DNA of 41,808 bases, taken from positions 1 through 41,808 of the forward strand of contig NZ_JANXNX010000040.1 of the NCBI RefSeq assembly GCF_025353885.1. Direction: 5' to 3'. Source of the DNA: Sphingomonas sp. Its GTDB lineage: Bacteria; Pseudomonadota; Alphaproteobacteria; Sphingomonadales; Sphingomonadaceae. Numbering within the stretch: position 1 is the stretch's first letter; every line of letters begins with the position of its first letter. The translations under genes were made by a program, and so were the position numbers. Positions 1 through 7,975 of the stretch are shown in pieces. Below the pieces are notes generated by a model. That model did not search any database. It worked only from the letters and a program-made list of their open reading frames with translations, and was not told the DNA's origin.

Positions 1-657
1 GTCGAGGGGTTCGTCTCCGGCGACGAGCATGGCGTCCTCGGTGTCCAGCAAAATGAGCGCTTCGGCAAAGACCGGCAGGAAATCGGGCCGCGCGACGCCG
101 ATAAGCTGGCGGGGAACGCCCGCGGGATTGGCGGCGGGGCCGGTCAGGTTGAACACGGTGCGCCGCCCGATGGCCTTGCGGATCGGGGCAAGCCTTGCCA
201 GCGCGGGGTGATGTTTCTGGGCGAACAGGAAGCAGAGCCCTAGGTCGGCGAGCGTGGCTTCGGCGGTTTGCGACGCGCGGTCGAGGTCGAGGCCGAGGGC
301 TTCGAGCGTGTCGGCCGCTCCGGCCCTGGACGATGCGGCACGGTTGCCGTGTTTGGCGACCGGGACACCGCAGGCGGCGACGAGGATGGCGACGGCGGTG
401 GAGACATTCAGGCTGTGGCTCCCGTCGCCGCCCGTGCCACAAACGTCGATCGCTCCGACGGGCGCTTCGACGGGGATCATCCGGGCGCGCATGGCAGCGG
501 CGGCAGCGGCAATTTCAATGGCAGTTTCGTCGCGATCGGCCATGACCGACAGAAACCGCGCGGTTTCGGTGTCGTCGGCGGTGCCATCGAGGATCGCGTC
601 GAAGGCAGCGCGGGCTTCGTCGGCGGCCAGCGGGACCGACGTATCGGGCAGCCTCAT
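1..657 (-). CDS. trpD: Anthranilate phosphoribosyltransferase TrpD, C-terminus cut by window edge
   Basis: Transfers phosphoribose from PRPP to anthranilate, the second committed step of tryptophan synthesis in the cytosol. About 219 codons are visible, from an ATG at 657 to the left edge. After the helical N-terminal domain comes the PRPP-binding glycine loop, read as [16 protein letters not shown], which is diagnostic of TrpD. Further on, a segment reading [10 protein letters not shown] matches the second half of the substrate site. The start codon overlaps the trpG stop by four bases (ATGA), so translation is probably coupled to trpG. The remaining third of the protein, and presumably trpC, lie beyond position 1. 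Identity is near certain; only completeness is unknown. Confidence 0.95.
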   Translation of the reverse strand, partial: MRLPDTSVPLAADEARAAFDAILDGTADDTETARFLSVMADRDETAIEIAAAAAAMRARMIPVEAPVGAIDVCGTGGDGSHSLNVSTAVAILVAACGVPVAKHGNRAASSRAGAADTLEALGLDLDRASQTAEATLADLGLCFLFAQKHHPALARLAPIRKAIGRRTVFNLTGPAANPAGVPRQLIGVARPDFLPVFAEALILLDTEDAMLVAGDEPLD

Positions 658-1256
658 AGTAGAGCCTTCAGGCGGGGTCCGGGCTTTACGGTCATTCCAG
701 CCAGCGTCATGAAATTGGCGAGCAGGCGGTGGCCGTGTTCGGTGGCGATGCTTTCGGGGTGGAACTGGACGCCGTGGATGGGGAGCGTTGTATGGCGCAG
801 GCCCATCACGCTGCCGTCGGGGGCAACGGCGTTGGCGACCAGGCTGGGGGGCACGTCCTGGACGATCAGCGAGTGGTAGCGGGTAGCGATGAAGGGCGTC
901 GGCAGGCCTGCAAAGACGCCGGTCCCGTCATGGCCGATGTCGGAAGTCTTGCCGTGCATCAGGCCGCCGCGCACGACGTTGCCGCCGAAATGGTGGCCGA
1001 TCGCCTGGTGGCCGAGGCAGACGCCGAGCAAGGGCCGACCAGCCAGGGCAGCGGCGGCGACCAGGTCGAGCGAAATGCCAGCCTCTCTGGGAGTGCAGGG
1101 GCCGGGCGAAATCAGAAAGGCTTCGGCACCGCTCGACATCGCTTGCCGGACCGAAATTTGATCGTTGCGAACGACTTCGACCTCGGCACCCAGTTCCATC
1201 AGATAGTGAACGAGATTCCAGGTAAAGCTGTCGTAATTGTCGATGACAAGGATCAT
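654..1256 (-). CDS. trpG: Anthranilate synthase glutamine amidotransferase subunit
   Basis: Class I glutamine amidotransferase that releases ammonia from glutamine for TrpE. The 200-residue protein opens with [19 protein letters not shown], typical of TrpG/PabA. The catalytic triad is visible as Cys80 in [10 protein letters not shown], with His166 and Glu168 in VQFHPES. Length is normal for the family. The gene lies 19 bases after trpE and overlaps trpD by four bases, so it belongs to the trpE-G-D unit. Such subunits can also serve 4-amino-4-deoxychorismate synthase (PabA role), and no separate pabA is visible here, so dual use is possible but not shown. Confidence 0.96.
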   Translation of the reverse strand: MILVIDNYDSFTWNLVHYLMELGAEVEVVRNDQISVRQAMSSGAEAFLISPGPCTPREAGISLDLVAAAALAGRPLLGVCLGHQAIGHHFGGNVVRGGLMHGKTSDIGHDGTGVFAGLPTPFIATRYHSLIVQDVPPSLVANAVAPDGSVMGLRHTTLPIHGVQFHPESIATEHGHRLLANFMTLAGMTVKPGPRLKALL

Positions 1257-1275
1257 CGGGTGGCCTTAGGCTGCG

Positions 1276-2778
1276 TCATTGACCGAAACCAGCCTCGTTA
1301 GAGCGGGTGACGGCCTCGCGGGCGGCGGCAAACAGGGCGCCCGCCTTCGCCTCGCACTCGCGCTGTTCGGACGCGGGGTCGCTGTCGGCAACAATGCCGG
1401 CCCCAGCCTGGACGTGCATGACGCCGTCCTTCACGACGGCGGTACGCAGGACGATGCAACTGTCCATCGATCCGTCGGGGCTGAAATAACCAACGCCGCC
1501 CGCATAGGCACCGCGCGTTTCGAGTTCGAGTTCGGCGATGACCTGGCACGCGCGGACCTTCGGCGCGCCGCTGACGGTGCCTGCGGGGAAACCCGCGAAC
1601 AGGGCATCGAGCGCGTCCTTGCCCGGCGCAAGCTGGCCGATGACGTTGGATACGATGTGCATGACGTGGCTGTAATATTCCACCGTATAGCTGTCGGTGA
1701 CGGTTACGCTGCCCGAGGTCGCGACACGGCCGACGTCGTTGCGACCGAGGTCGAGGAGCATCAGATGTTCGGCGCGCTCCTTTGGGTCGGCCAACAGCGA
1801 CGCGCGGTTTTCGGTATCCTCGGCGGCGGTCTTACCGCGTGGGCGGGTTCCCGCGATGGGCCGAATCGTGACTTCATCATCGCGCACGCGGACCAGGATC
1901 TCGGGGCTGGACCCCGTCAGTGCAAAGCCGGGGAGATCGAGATGATAAAGGAACGGCGACGGGTTGATCCGCCGCAGCGCGCGATAGAGGTCGAATGCAG
2001 GCAAAGCGAAGGGCAGGGTGAAACGCTGCGCCAGCACGACCTGGAAAATGTCCCCCGCCGCGATGTAGCGTTGCGCGCGCGCCACCATCTCGCCGTAGCG
2101 CCCCTGCGGCAGCACGGGGGTCGGGTCGGGCAATTCCGTAACGTCGGCAGGGGCGACTTGCGCCAACGGTCGGGCAAGACGCGCTGAAGCGGCGTGGATG
2201 CGGTCGAGCGCGGCGGCGACCAGCTTGGCAGGATCGCCACCGGGCCAGACCGGCGCCACCAGATAAAGACGGTCGGCAAGACGATCGAAGACGAGGATCA
2301 GCGTCGGTCGCACGAACATCATGTCGGGTAGGTCAAGTGGATTGGCGGGCGGGCGCGGCAAATCTTCGACCAGCCCAACGGTCTCATAGCCGAAATAGCC
2401 GACCAGACAGGCAAGGACGCCGGGTAATCCTGCTGGAACATCGATACGGCATGATGCGACGAGCGAGCGCAGCGCCGCCAGCGTCTTTTCGCCGACGCGC
2501 GTAAAAGCATCGCGGTCGGTCAGCCAGCGGTCGTTGATTTCCGCTGTATTACCATGTGCCCGGAACACCAGGTCGGGCGCGAGACCGATCAGGCTGTAGC
2601 GACCCCGAACGGCACCGCCTTCAACCGATTCGAGCAGGAAATCGCCACGCCCCGGTTCAATCAGCTTCAGTGCCGCCGACACCGGCGTTTCGGTATCGGC
2701 AATCGCGCTGCGCCAGACCAGCGCCGGACGCCCCGCAGCCAGCGTCGCAGTCGCCGCGTCATCATCGCCGGGCGTCAT
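1276..2778 (-). CDS. trpE: Anthranilate synthase component I
   Basis: Converts chorismate to anthranilate using ammonia from TrpG. The 500-residue reading has the N-terminal regulatory domain with the LLES motif near residues 48-51, the element known to bind feedback tryptophan. The C-terminal chorismate-binding domain carries PIAGTRPRG, LDLGRNDVGR and FPAGTVSGAPKVRA. I chose the ATG at 2778. An upstream GTG at 2808 would overlap the preceding gene by 20 bases and adds a non-conserved arginine-rich stretch. Neither start has a strong ribosome binding site. The 10-base gap after the ppiD-like gene implies co-transcription and leaves no room for a trp attenuator immediately ahead of trpE. Confidence 0.95.
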   Translation of the reverse strand: MTPGDDDAATATLAAGRPALVWRSAIADTETPVSAALKLIEPGRGDFLLESVEGGAVRGRYSLIGLAPDLVFRAHGNTAEINDRWLTDRDAFTRVGEKTLAALRSLVASCRIDVPAGLPGVLACLVGYFGYETVGLVEDLPRPPANPLDLPDMMFVRPTLILVFDRLADRLYLVAPVWPGGDPAKLVAAALDRIHAASARLARPLAQVAPADVTELPDPTPVLPQGRYGEMVARAQRYIAAGDIFQVVLAQRFTLPFALPAFDLYRALRRINPSPFLYHLDLPGFALTGSSPEILVRVRDDEVTIRPIAGTRPRGKTAAEDTENRASLLADPKERAEHLMLLDLGRNDVGRVATSGSVTVTDSYTVEYYSHVMHIVSNVIGQLAPGKDALDALFAGFPAGTVSGAPKVRACQVIAELELETRGAYAGGVGYFSPDGSMDSCIVLRTAVVKDGVMHVQAGAGIVADSDPASEQRECEAKAGALFAAAREAVTRSNEAGFGQ

Positions 2779-2788
2779 GCGGTGGCGC

Positions 2789-4726
2789 TCACTGGCCCGC
2801 CGAGCCACCGACCAGCGAACGCTTCAGCGCCTCAATCGCGGCGGTATCGCGCGATGCCTTGGCCTGCGCTTTCAACGCCGACACGAACTGAGCGGCATAT
2901 TCGTCACCGATAACCCGCGAAAGCTGTTGTTGAGTCGCCTGGATCAAACCTGGCTCGACCGCGGTGTCGCCCCGGTCGATTTTGTCGAGATAAACGATAT
3001 ACCAACCCTGCTGATCGGCGATGCCGAGCACCTTTGCGCGTTTTTCGGGCATGGCGAACAGCAGCGCGACGGGCGGCGGCACCTTGTCACCCGCACGCGC
3101 GATGTCGATGCGCTTGCCACCGGCGGGACGTGGCGCCGGCAGCTTAACCCCGGCCCCGGCAATCGCCTGCGCCATTGGCATGCCGCGATTGACGTTGGCG
3201 GCTATGGCATCGGCAATTTTCTTTGCGGCGCGCGAGGCCGCATCGCGCGTGGCCTGTTCGACAACCACCGCCCGGGCCTGCGCCAAGGGTCGGGGCGCGG
3301 ACGGAACCACCTTGTCGAGATGCCAAAGTGCAAAGCCCCTGCCGGTACCAAGCGTCGCGACAGCCGCGTTGTCATCGGGTTCAGCCAGAAATGCATCGCG
3401 CAACACGATCGTCAGGTCCGGCCCGACCTGCAGCACAGGCTGGTCGGGATCCAGTCCGCCCGACGTCAGCGGCGGCGTGGTCTGGGCGGTCAATCCATAT
3501 TTTTTGGCCACTTCGTCGAAGGTTGCGCCGCCGTCGACCTCGTCGCCCAGCTTTGCCACGAATGCCGCCGCGGCCTGGTCGGCCTTCTGTTTGGCCAGTT
3601 CGGCGACGATGACGGGCCGGACTTCTGTTAGCGTCTTGGCAGCGGTTGAATTCACGGCATCGACATGGACCAGATGAAAGCCGAGGCCCGACTGGACAAC
3701 AGCGGCAAAACCATTCTTCGGCGCGGCAAATGCGGCCTGCGCGACGGCGGGGCTCGTCAGCTTTGCAAAAGAGGCTTGGTCGCCCGGCGGAACAATCAGG
3801 GGCGCGCGACCCGCAGCCTTGGCAACGTCGGTCAGCGAGGTGCCTCCCCTGACCTGCGCCAAGAGCTGTTCGGCTTGTGCTTTGGTCTGGACGATGACCT
3901 GCGTGAAGCCGCGCTTTTCACTGGCGGCATATTTGGCCGCGCCCGCCTTGTAGGCATTCGCGATTTCCGCGTCGGTAGGGGCGTTCTTGCCCGCGAATCG
4001 GCTTCGGTCGAACAGGGCGTAGCGGACCACGCGGCGTTCGGGCAGCGTGTAGCGCGCGATGTTGCGACTGTAGAATGTCGCGATCTGCGCGTCGGTCAGT
4101 GGCGGCAGATTGGCAAAGGCGGCACTGGGCACCGCGCCGACCAGTCCCGTCCGGTTTTCAAGCAGCAACGCCGCATAGGGACGAACCAGCGTCGCGGGCA
4201 TTTGTGCACCCCCGACGACCGGGGTTAACAACCCCTTGGTCAGCACTTCCCGCGCAAAATCGGCGCGCAATTCGTTTTCCGGGATTTTACGACGGGCAAG
4301 CGTCGACAGGTAGATATTGCGATCGAACTTTCCAGTCGGCCCGTTGAACGCGGGGATGCTTGCAATCTGGCCGTCGACCAGTCGCTTGCTGGCGTTCATG
4401 CCTTGCGAAACGGCAAATTCCTCCAGTGTCCGGCCATTCTGGATCTGGTCGATGGTATCCTCGACACCCCCATCAGCGACAAATGCCGCCATCGTCAGGC
4501 CGGGCGATTGCTGGCGCGCGGCCTCCAGCTGCGTCTGGACGCGTTGCCGCACCTCCGCCTCGGTGATCTTCGTACCGTCGACCGACGCCAGCGATCCACC
4601 GCCGGCCCCGGCCAGACCCATGCCGCCCTTGCCCTCGTAAAGGGTGACGACAAATGCGATCAGGATGATTGCAAATACTCCGATGCCCAGCGGCGAAGCT
4701 GCGAAACGGCGAAAGAAAGACATCAT
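2789..4726 (-). CDS. ppiD: PpiD-like periplasmic peptidyl-prolyl isomerase / SurA N-domain protein
   Basis: Membrane-anchored periplasmic foldase helping newly exported proteins near the Sec translocon. The 645-residue protein has a short cytoplasmic N-terminus (MMSFFRRFAASPLG), one membrane segment at about residues 14-30, a SurA-like N-terminal domain, a parvulin-type region in the middle and a long second half. The parvulin region keeps a GLGFHLVHVD ending but lacks the usual GGDLG segment, so isomerase activity may be weak or absent, as in other PpiD proteins. The start is one of two adjacent ATGs (4726 or 4723); an upstream extension to 4939 would run into tpiA on the other strand and looks non-coding. 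It heads the trpE-G-D unit and is divergent from tpiA. Confidence 0.85.
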   Translation of the reverse strand: MMSFFRRFAASPLGIGVFAIILIAFVVTLYEGKGGMGLAGAGGGSLASVDGTKITEAEVRQRVQTQLEAARQQSPGLTMAAFVADGGVEDTIDQIQNGRTLEEFAVSQGMNASKRLVDGQIASIPAFNGPTGKFDRNIYLSTLARRKIPENELRADFAREVLTKGLLTPVVGGAQMPATLVRPYAALLLENRTGLVGAVPSAAFANLPPLTDAQIATFYSRNIARYTLPERRVVRYALFDRSRFAGKNAPTDAEIANAYKAGAAKYAASEKRGFTQVIVQTKAQAEQLLAQVRGGTSLTDVAKAAGRAPLIVPPGDQASFAKLTSPAVAQAAFAAPKNGFAAVVQSGLGFHLVHVDAVNSTAAKTLTEVRPVIVAELAKQKADQAAAAFVAKLGDEVDGGATFDEVAKKYGLTAQTTPPLTSGGLDPDQPVLQVGPDLTIVLRDAFLAEPDDNAAVATLGTGRGFALWHLDKVVPSAPRPLAQARAVVVEQATRDAASRAAKKIADAIAANVNRGMPMAQAIAGAGVKLPAPRPAGGKRIDIARAGDKVPPPVALLFAMPEKRAKVLGIADQQGWYIVYLDKIDRGDTAVEPGLIQATQQQLSRVIGDEYAAQFVSALKAQAKASRDTAAIEALKRSLVGGSAGQ

Positions 4727-4743
4727 GAAGCGGAAATCCGGCC

Positions 4744-4772
4744 TTGAGCAATGATGGAAGCCCCCATAGGAC
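4744..4772 (+). promoter_or_regulatory. Candidate tpiA promoter
   Basis: TTGAGC (4744-4749) and TAGGAC (4767-4772) are separated by exactly 17 bases and end six bases before the tpiA ATG. The second box also contains AGGA at a workable distance to act as a ribosome binding site, so the sequence can be read either way. On the opposite strand TTGCGT (4792-4787) with a box near 4768-4763 could serve the ppiD-trp unit. Weak evidence by consensus only. Confidence 0.3.
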
Positions 4773-4778
4773 GCGGGC

Positions 4779-5507
4779 ATGAAACTACGCAAGCTGATCG
4801 CTGGAAACTGGAAGATGCACGGCAGCCTTGCCGCCCTTGCCGAAATCGCAACAATTGCCGAAAACCTGCCCGGCAACGTCGATGTCGCGCTTTGTCCGCC
4901 CTTTACGCTGATCGCGGCGGCAGCCCGACTGGGCGTCACGATCGGCGCGCAGGATTGTCATTCGGAAACCGCCGGGGCGCACACCGGCTGCGTGTCGGCG
5001 GCGATGTTGAAGGAAGCGGGCGCGACAATATGCATCGTCGGCCATAGCGAACGGCGCGCCGACAATTTCGAGACCGACGCCATGGTCAGGGCAAAGGCGC
5101 AAGCGGCCCAGGCGGGCGGATTGATCACCATCGTCTGCGTCGGCGAAACATTGGCGCAGCGTGATGCCGGAGAGGCGATTGCGGTCGTCGAACGACAGCT
5201 TGCGGGGTCGCTGCCTGATGCGCGCGAAGGACTGGTTGTCGCCTATGAACCGGTCTGGGCAATCGGGACGGGGCGGACGCCGACGGTAGACGACGTGGCC
5301 GCGATGCACGCCGCCATCCGTGCCGTCGTCGGGCCGGTCGTGCGCATCCTTTATGGCGGGTCGGTCAAGGCCGCGAACGCCGATGCATTGATGAGTGTGA
5401 CCAATGTCGACGGCGCGTTGGTCGGCGGGGCAAGCCTGACCGCGGCCGATTTCCTGCCAATCGTTGCAGCAGCGGCCATGGTTGCCCGCAGCGGCACGAC
5501 GGGCTAG
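4779..5507 (+). CDS. tpiA: Triosephosphate isomerase
   Basis: Interconverts dihydroxyacetone phosphate and glyceraldehyde 3-phosphate in glycolysis and the Entner-Doudoroff/gluconeogenic routes. The 242-residue TIM barrel shows the substrate residues Asn10 and Lys12 (AGNWKMHGS), the electrophile His89 in CIVGHSERR, and the catalytic base Glu157 in [11 protein letters not shown], followed by the phosphate loop [10 protein letters not shown]. Length is close to the family norm. It is divergent from the ppiD-trpEGD unit across a 52-base gap and is followed 55 bases later by secG, with which it is probably co-transcribed. Confidence 0.97.
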   Translation: MKLRKLIAGNWKMHGSLAALAEIATIAENLPGNVDVALCPPFTLIAAAARLGVTIGAQDCHSETAGAHTGCVSAAMLKEAGATICIVGHSERRADNFETDAMVRAKAQAAQAGGLITIVCVGETLAQRDAGEAIAVVERQLAGSLPDAREGLVVAYEPVWAIGTGRTPTVDDVAAMHAAIRAVVGPVVRILYGGSVKAANADALMSVTNVDGALVGGASLTAADFLPIVAAAAMVARSGTTG

Positions 5508-5562
5508 AGGCTCGCGCTTTCCCGCGCTCGATCCCCGCGCTCGACATAGAGAATTTGCACCG

Positions 5563-6162
5563 ATGCTGACCTTTCTGCTCGTCATTCATGCCATCATTAC
5601 GGCGACGCTGGTCGGGGTCATCCTGATGCAGCGTTCGGAAGGTGGCGGCCTGGGCATGGGTGGCAGTCCCAGTGGCCTGATGTCGGCACGCGGTGCCGCC
5701 GATTTCCTCACGCGGGCGACGACCGTCCTGGCAAGCCTGTTCATCCTCCTGTCGATCGCCAGCGCGGTCGTCGCGTCGCGCAGTGCGTCTTCGCGGACAA
5801 TCGATACATCGCTGGCGCGCACACCCGCGCCCGCTGCCCCGGCCCCTGCGGTTCCCCTGAACGGCGATCCGCTGGCAGCCGCCGCTGCTGCTGGCAACAA
5901 TGCTGTACCGGTCGTATCGGCACCGGTCCCCGTTCCCGGCCCGGTCAGCACCGAGACCGTCCGCGCCGTGGCGCCACGGGCCGACGAACCCAAGAATGTG
6001 CGCAAGCCAGCTATTGAGCCAGCGCCGTCGAAGCCTCTCGCTGCCAAGCCGGTTGAGACGCCTGCCAAGCCAGCCGTCATCACCCCGGCGGTTCCGGCTC
6101 CGACGCCAGCTCCCGCGACTACGGTGGCGCCCGCACCAAAGCCCGCAGGTAACGGCAACTAA
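5563..6162 (+). CDS. secG: Preprotein translocase subunit SecG with extended C-terminal tail
   Basis: Small membrane partner of SecY and SecE in protein export. The start ATG at 5563 begins MLTFLLVIHAIITATLVGVI, the first membrane helix. The conserved loop QRSEGGGLGMGG follows, then a second helix at about residues 48-70. These first 75 residues match SecG. The remaining roughly 120 residues form a low-complexity tail rich in proline, alanine, valine and lysine, giving 199 residues against a usual 70-130. SecG proteins of alphaproteobacteria often carry such tails, but this one is long. A longer in-frame reading from 5464 overlaps tpiA and is rejected. It lies between tpiA and pyrG. Confidence 0.92.
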   Translation: MLTFLLVIHAIITATLVGVILMQRSEGGGLGMGGSPSGLMSARGAADFLTRATTVLASLFILLSIASAVVASRSASSRTIDTSLARTPAPAAPAPAVPLNGDPLAAAAAAGNNAVPVVSAPVPVPGPVSTETVRAVAPRADEPKNVRKPAIEPAPSKPLAAKPVETPAKPAVITPAVPAPTPAPATTVAPAPKPAGNGN

Positions 6163-6217
6163 CCGTCTGGGTGCAGTTTATCGCAAGGGTAACGTGCGGC
6201 CATCGCGAGTCGCCTCC

Positions 6218-6246
6218 TTGCGCTATGCCTGCGCTCGCGGTTAAGC
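6218..6246 (+). promoter_or_regulatory. Candidate pyrG promoter, possibly giving a leaderless mRNA
   Basis: TTGCGC (6218-6223), a 17-base spacer and TTAAGC (6241-6246) sit only ten bases before the pyrG ATG. No Shine-Dalgarno sequence is visible between the second box and the start codon. If the boxes are a promoter, transcription would begin within a few bases of the ATG. This is consensus matching only. Confidence 0.35.
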
Positions 6247-6256
6247 CCATCTTCCC

Positions 6257-7888
6257 ATGGCACGGTTCATTTTTATCACCGGCGGCGTGGTTTCCTCGCT
6301 TGGCAAAGGTCTTATGGCGGCATCGCTGGCGGCGCTTTTGCAGGCGCGTGGCTATACCGTCCGCATTCGCAAGTTCGATCCCTATCTGAACGTTGATCCC
6401 GGCACGATGTCGCCGTATCAACATGGCGAGGTCTATGTGACCGACGACGGTGCAGAGACCGATCTGGACCTTGGCCACTATGAACGGTTCACCGGCGTGG
6501 CATCGCGGCAGTCGGACAATGTGACGTCGGGCCGGATCTACCAACAGATCATCCAGCGCGAGCGGCGTGGTGATTATCTGGGCGCGACGGTGCAGGTCAT
6601 CCCGCATGTGACCGATGCGCTGAAAATCTTTGCGATGAACCAGACCGATGATGTCGATTTCGTGCTGTGCGAGATCGGCGGGACCGTTGGCGACATTGAA
6701 TCGCTGCCCTTCATCGAGGCGATTCGCCAGCTTCGCAACGACCTGGGTCGCGGCAATTCAGTGTCGATCCACGTGACTCTCGTGCCCTTCATCGCAGCGG
6801 CCGGTGAACTGAAGACCAAGCCCACCCAACATTCGGTCCGCGAACTGACGGCGCTGGGCGTTCAGCCCGATGTGCTCGTTTGCCGGTGCGAGCAGTTTTT
6901 ACCGGTCAGCGATCGCGCCAAGATCGCCTTGTTCTGCAACGTCCGGCAAGAGGCGGTTATTCCTGCGCTCGACGCTGTCAGTATTTACAACGTCCCGTTG
7001 CAATATCATGCCGAGGGGCTCGACGACGAAGTCCTGCGCGCCTTTGGCATCGAACCCGAGGGCGACCCCGAACTGTCGCGCTGGACCGACATTGCCGAGC
7101 GCCTTGCCAATCCGGAGGGCGAGGTGACTATCGGCGTCGTGGGCAAATACGTTGGCCTGCCTGACGCCTACAAGTCGCTACACGAGGCGCTTGTGCACGG
7201 CGGGATTGCCAACCGGGTGAAGGTGCGGGTCAAGTGGCTCGATGCCGAGATGTTTGAGGATGGTCGCGACATTGCCGCCGAACTGGAACCGATGGATGCC
7301 ATATTGGTCCCCGGCGGCTTTGGCGAGCGCGGCAGCGAGGGCAAGATTGCGAGCGTCCGCTTTGCCCGCGAACGCAATGTGCCGTTCTTCGGAATTTGCC
7401 TGGGTATGCAGATGGCGTGCATCGAAGGCGCGCGGAACACCGCTGGTATCGCCGCTGCTTCGACCACCGAATTCGGGCCGACGCCGGAACCGGTGGTGGG
7501 ACTGATCACCGAATGGATGGGTGCCGAGGGTCTCCAGAAGCGGGCAGCCGATGGCGACATGGGCGGCACGATGCGGCTGGGTGCCTATGATGCGACGCTG
7601 GCAGGGAACAGTCATGTCGCGGCGATCTATGGCAACGCAGCAATCTCCGAACGGCACCGGCATCGCTACGAGGTCAATGTCCACTATCGCGATATGCTGG
7701 AGGCGGGCGGTTTGCGTTTTTCGGGAATGTCGCCCGATGGCACATTACCCGAGATCGTCGAACGTCCCGATCATCCCTGGTTCGTCGGCGTTCAGTTCCA
7801 TCCGGAACTGAAATCCAAGCCTTTCGACCCGCACCCCCTGTTTGCGAGTTTCATCGAGGCCGCGGTCAAGCAGAGCCGTCTGGTCTAA
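6257..7888 (+). CDS. pyrG: CTP synthase
   Basis: Makes CTP from UTP, ATP and glutamine, the last step of pyrimidine nucleotide synthesis. The 543-residue protein has the N-terminal synthetase domain ([18 protein letters not shown], then [20 protein letters not shown] and [17 protein letters not shown]). A C-terminal class I glutaminase domain carries Cys381 in FGICLGMQ and His515/Glu517 in VQFHPE. Length is typical. The start is set by the strongly conserved N-terminus even though no ribosome binding site precedes it. It follows secG by 94 bases and has a possible promoter of its own. Confidence 0.98.
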   Translation: MARFIFITGGVVSSLGKGLMAASLAALLQARGYTVRIRKFDPYLNVDPGTMSPYQHGEVYVTDDGAETDLDLGHYERFTGVASRQSDNVTSGRIYQQIIQRERRGDYLGATVQVIPHVTDALKIFAMNQTDDVDFVLCEIGGTVGDIESLPFIEAIRQLRNDLGRGNSVSIHVTLVPFIAAAGELKTKPTQHSVRELTALGVQPDVLVCRCEQFLPVSDRAKIALFCNVRQEAVIPALDAVSIYNVPLQYHAEGLDDEVLRAFGIEPEGDPELSRWTDIAERLANPEGEVTIGVVGKYVGLPDAYKSLHEALVHGGIANRVKVRVKWLDAEMFEDGRDIAAELEPMDAILVPGGFGERGSEGKIASVRFARERNVPFFGICLGMQMACIEGARNTAGIAAASTTEFGPTPEPVVGLITEWMGAEGLQKRAADGDMGGTMRLGAYDATLAGNSHVAAIYGNAAISERHRHRYEVNVHYRDMLEAGGLRFSGMSPDGTLPEIVERPDHPWFVGVQFHPELKSKPFDPHPLFASFIEAAVKQSRLV

Positions 7889-7901
7889 AAAGCTAAGCTT
7901 T
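7889..7901. repeat. Short inverted repeat after pyrG
   Basis: AAAGCT and AGCTTT flank a single A immediately after the pyrG stop codon. It is a 6-base arm palindrome with no T-tract after it, so it is not a convincing terminator. It could be an operator half-site or chance. Confidence 0.2.
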
Positions 7902-7975
7902 CGACGGCGCATTCTTTTCTGGGCTTTCAATTCATACCATTTTGGTGGACTAGGATCGCGACCAGGGAGCCTTAC

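Noticed and set aside
1279-2187. 302-codon plus-strand open frame opposite trpE
   Set aside because: Antisense to conserved TrpE motifs, no domain, no ribosome binding site.
2779-2808. GTG start for trpE at 2808
   Set aside because: Would overlap the end of the ppiD-like gene and adds an unconserved Arg-rich segment; the ATG at 2778 fits better.
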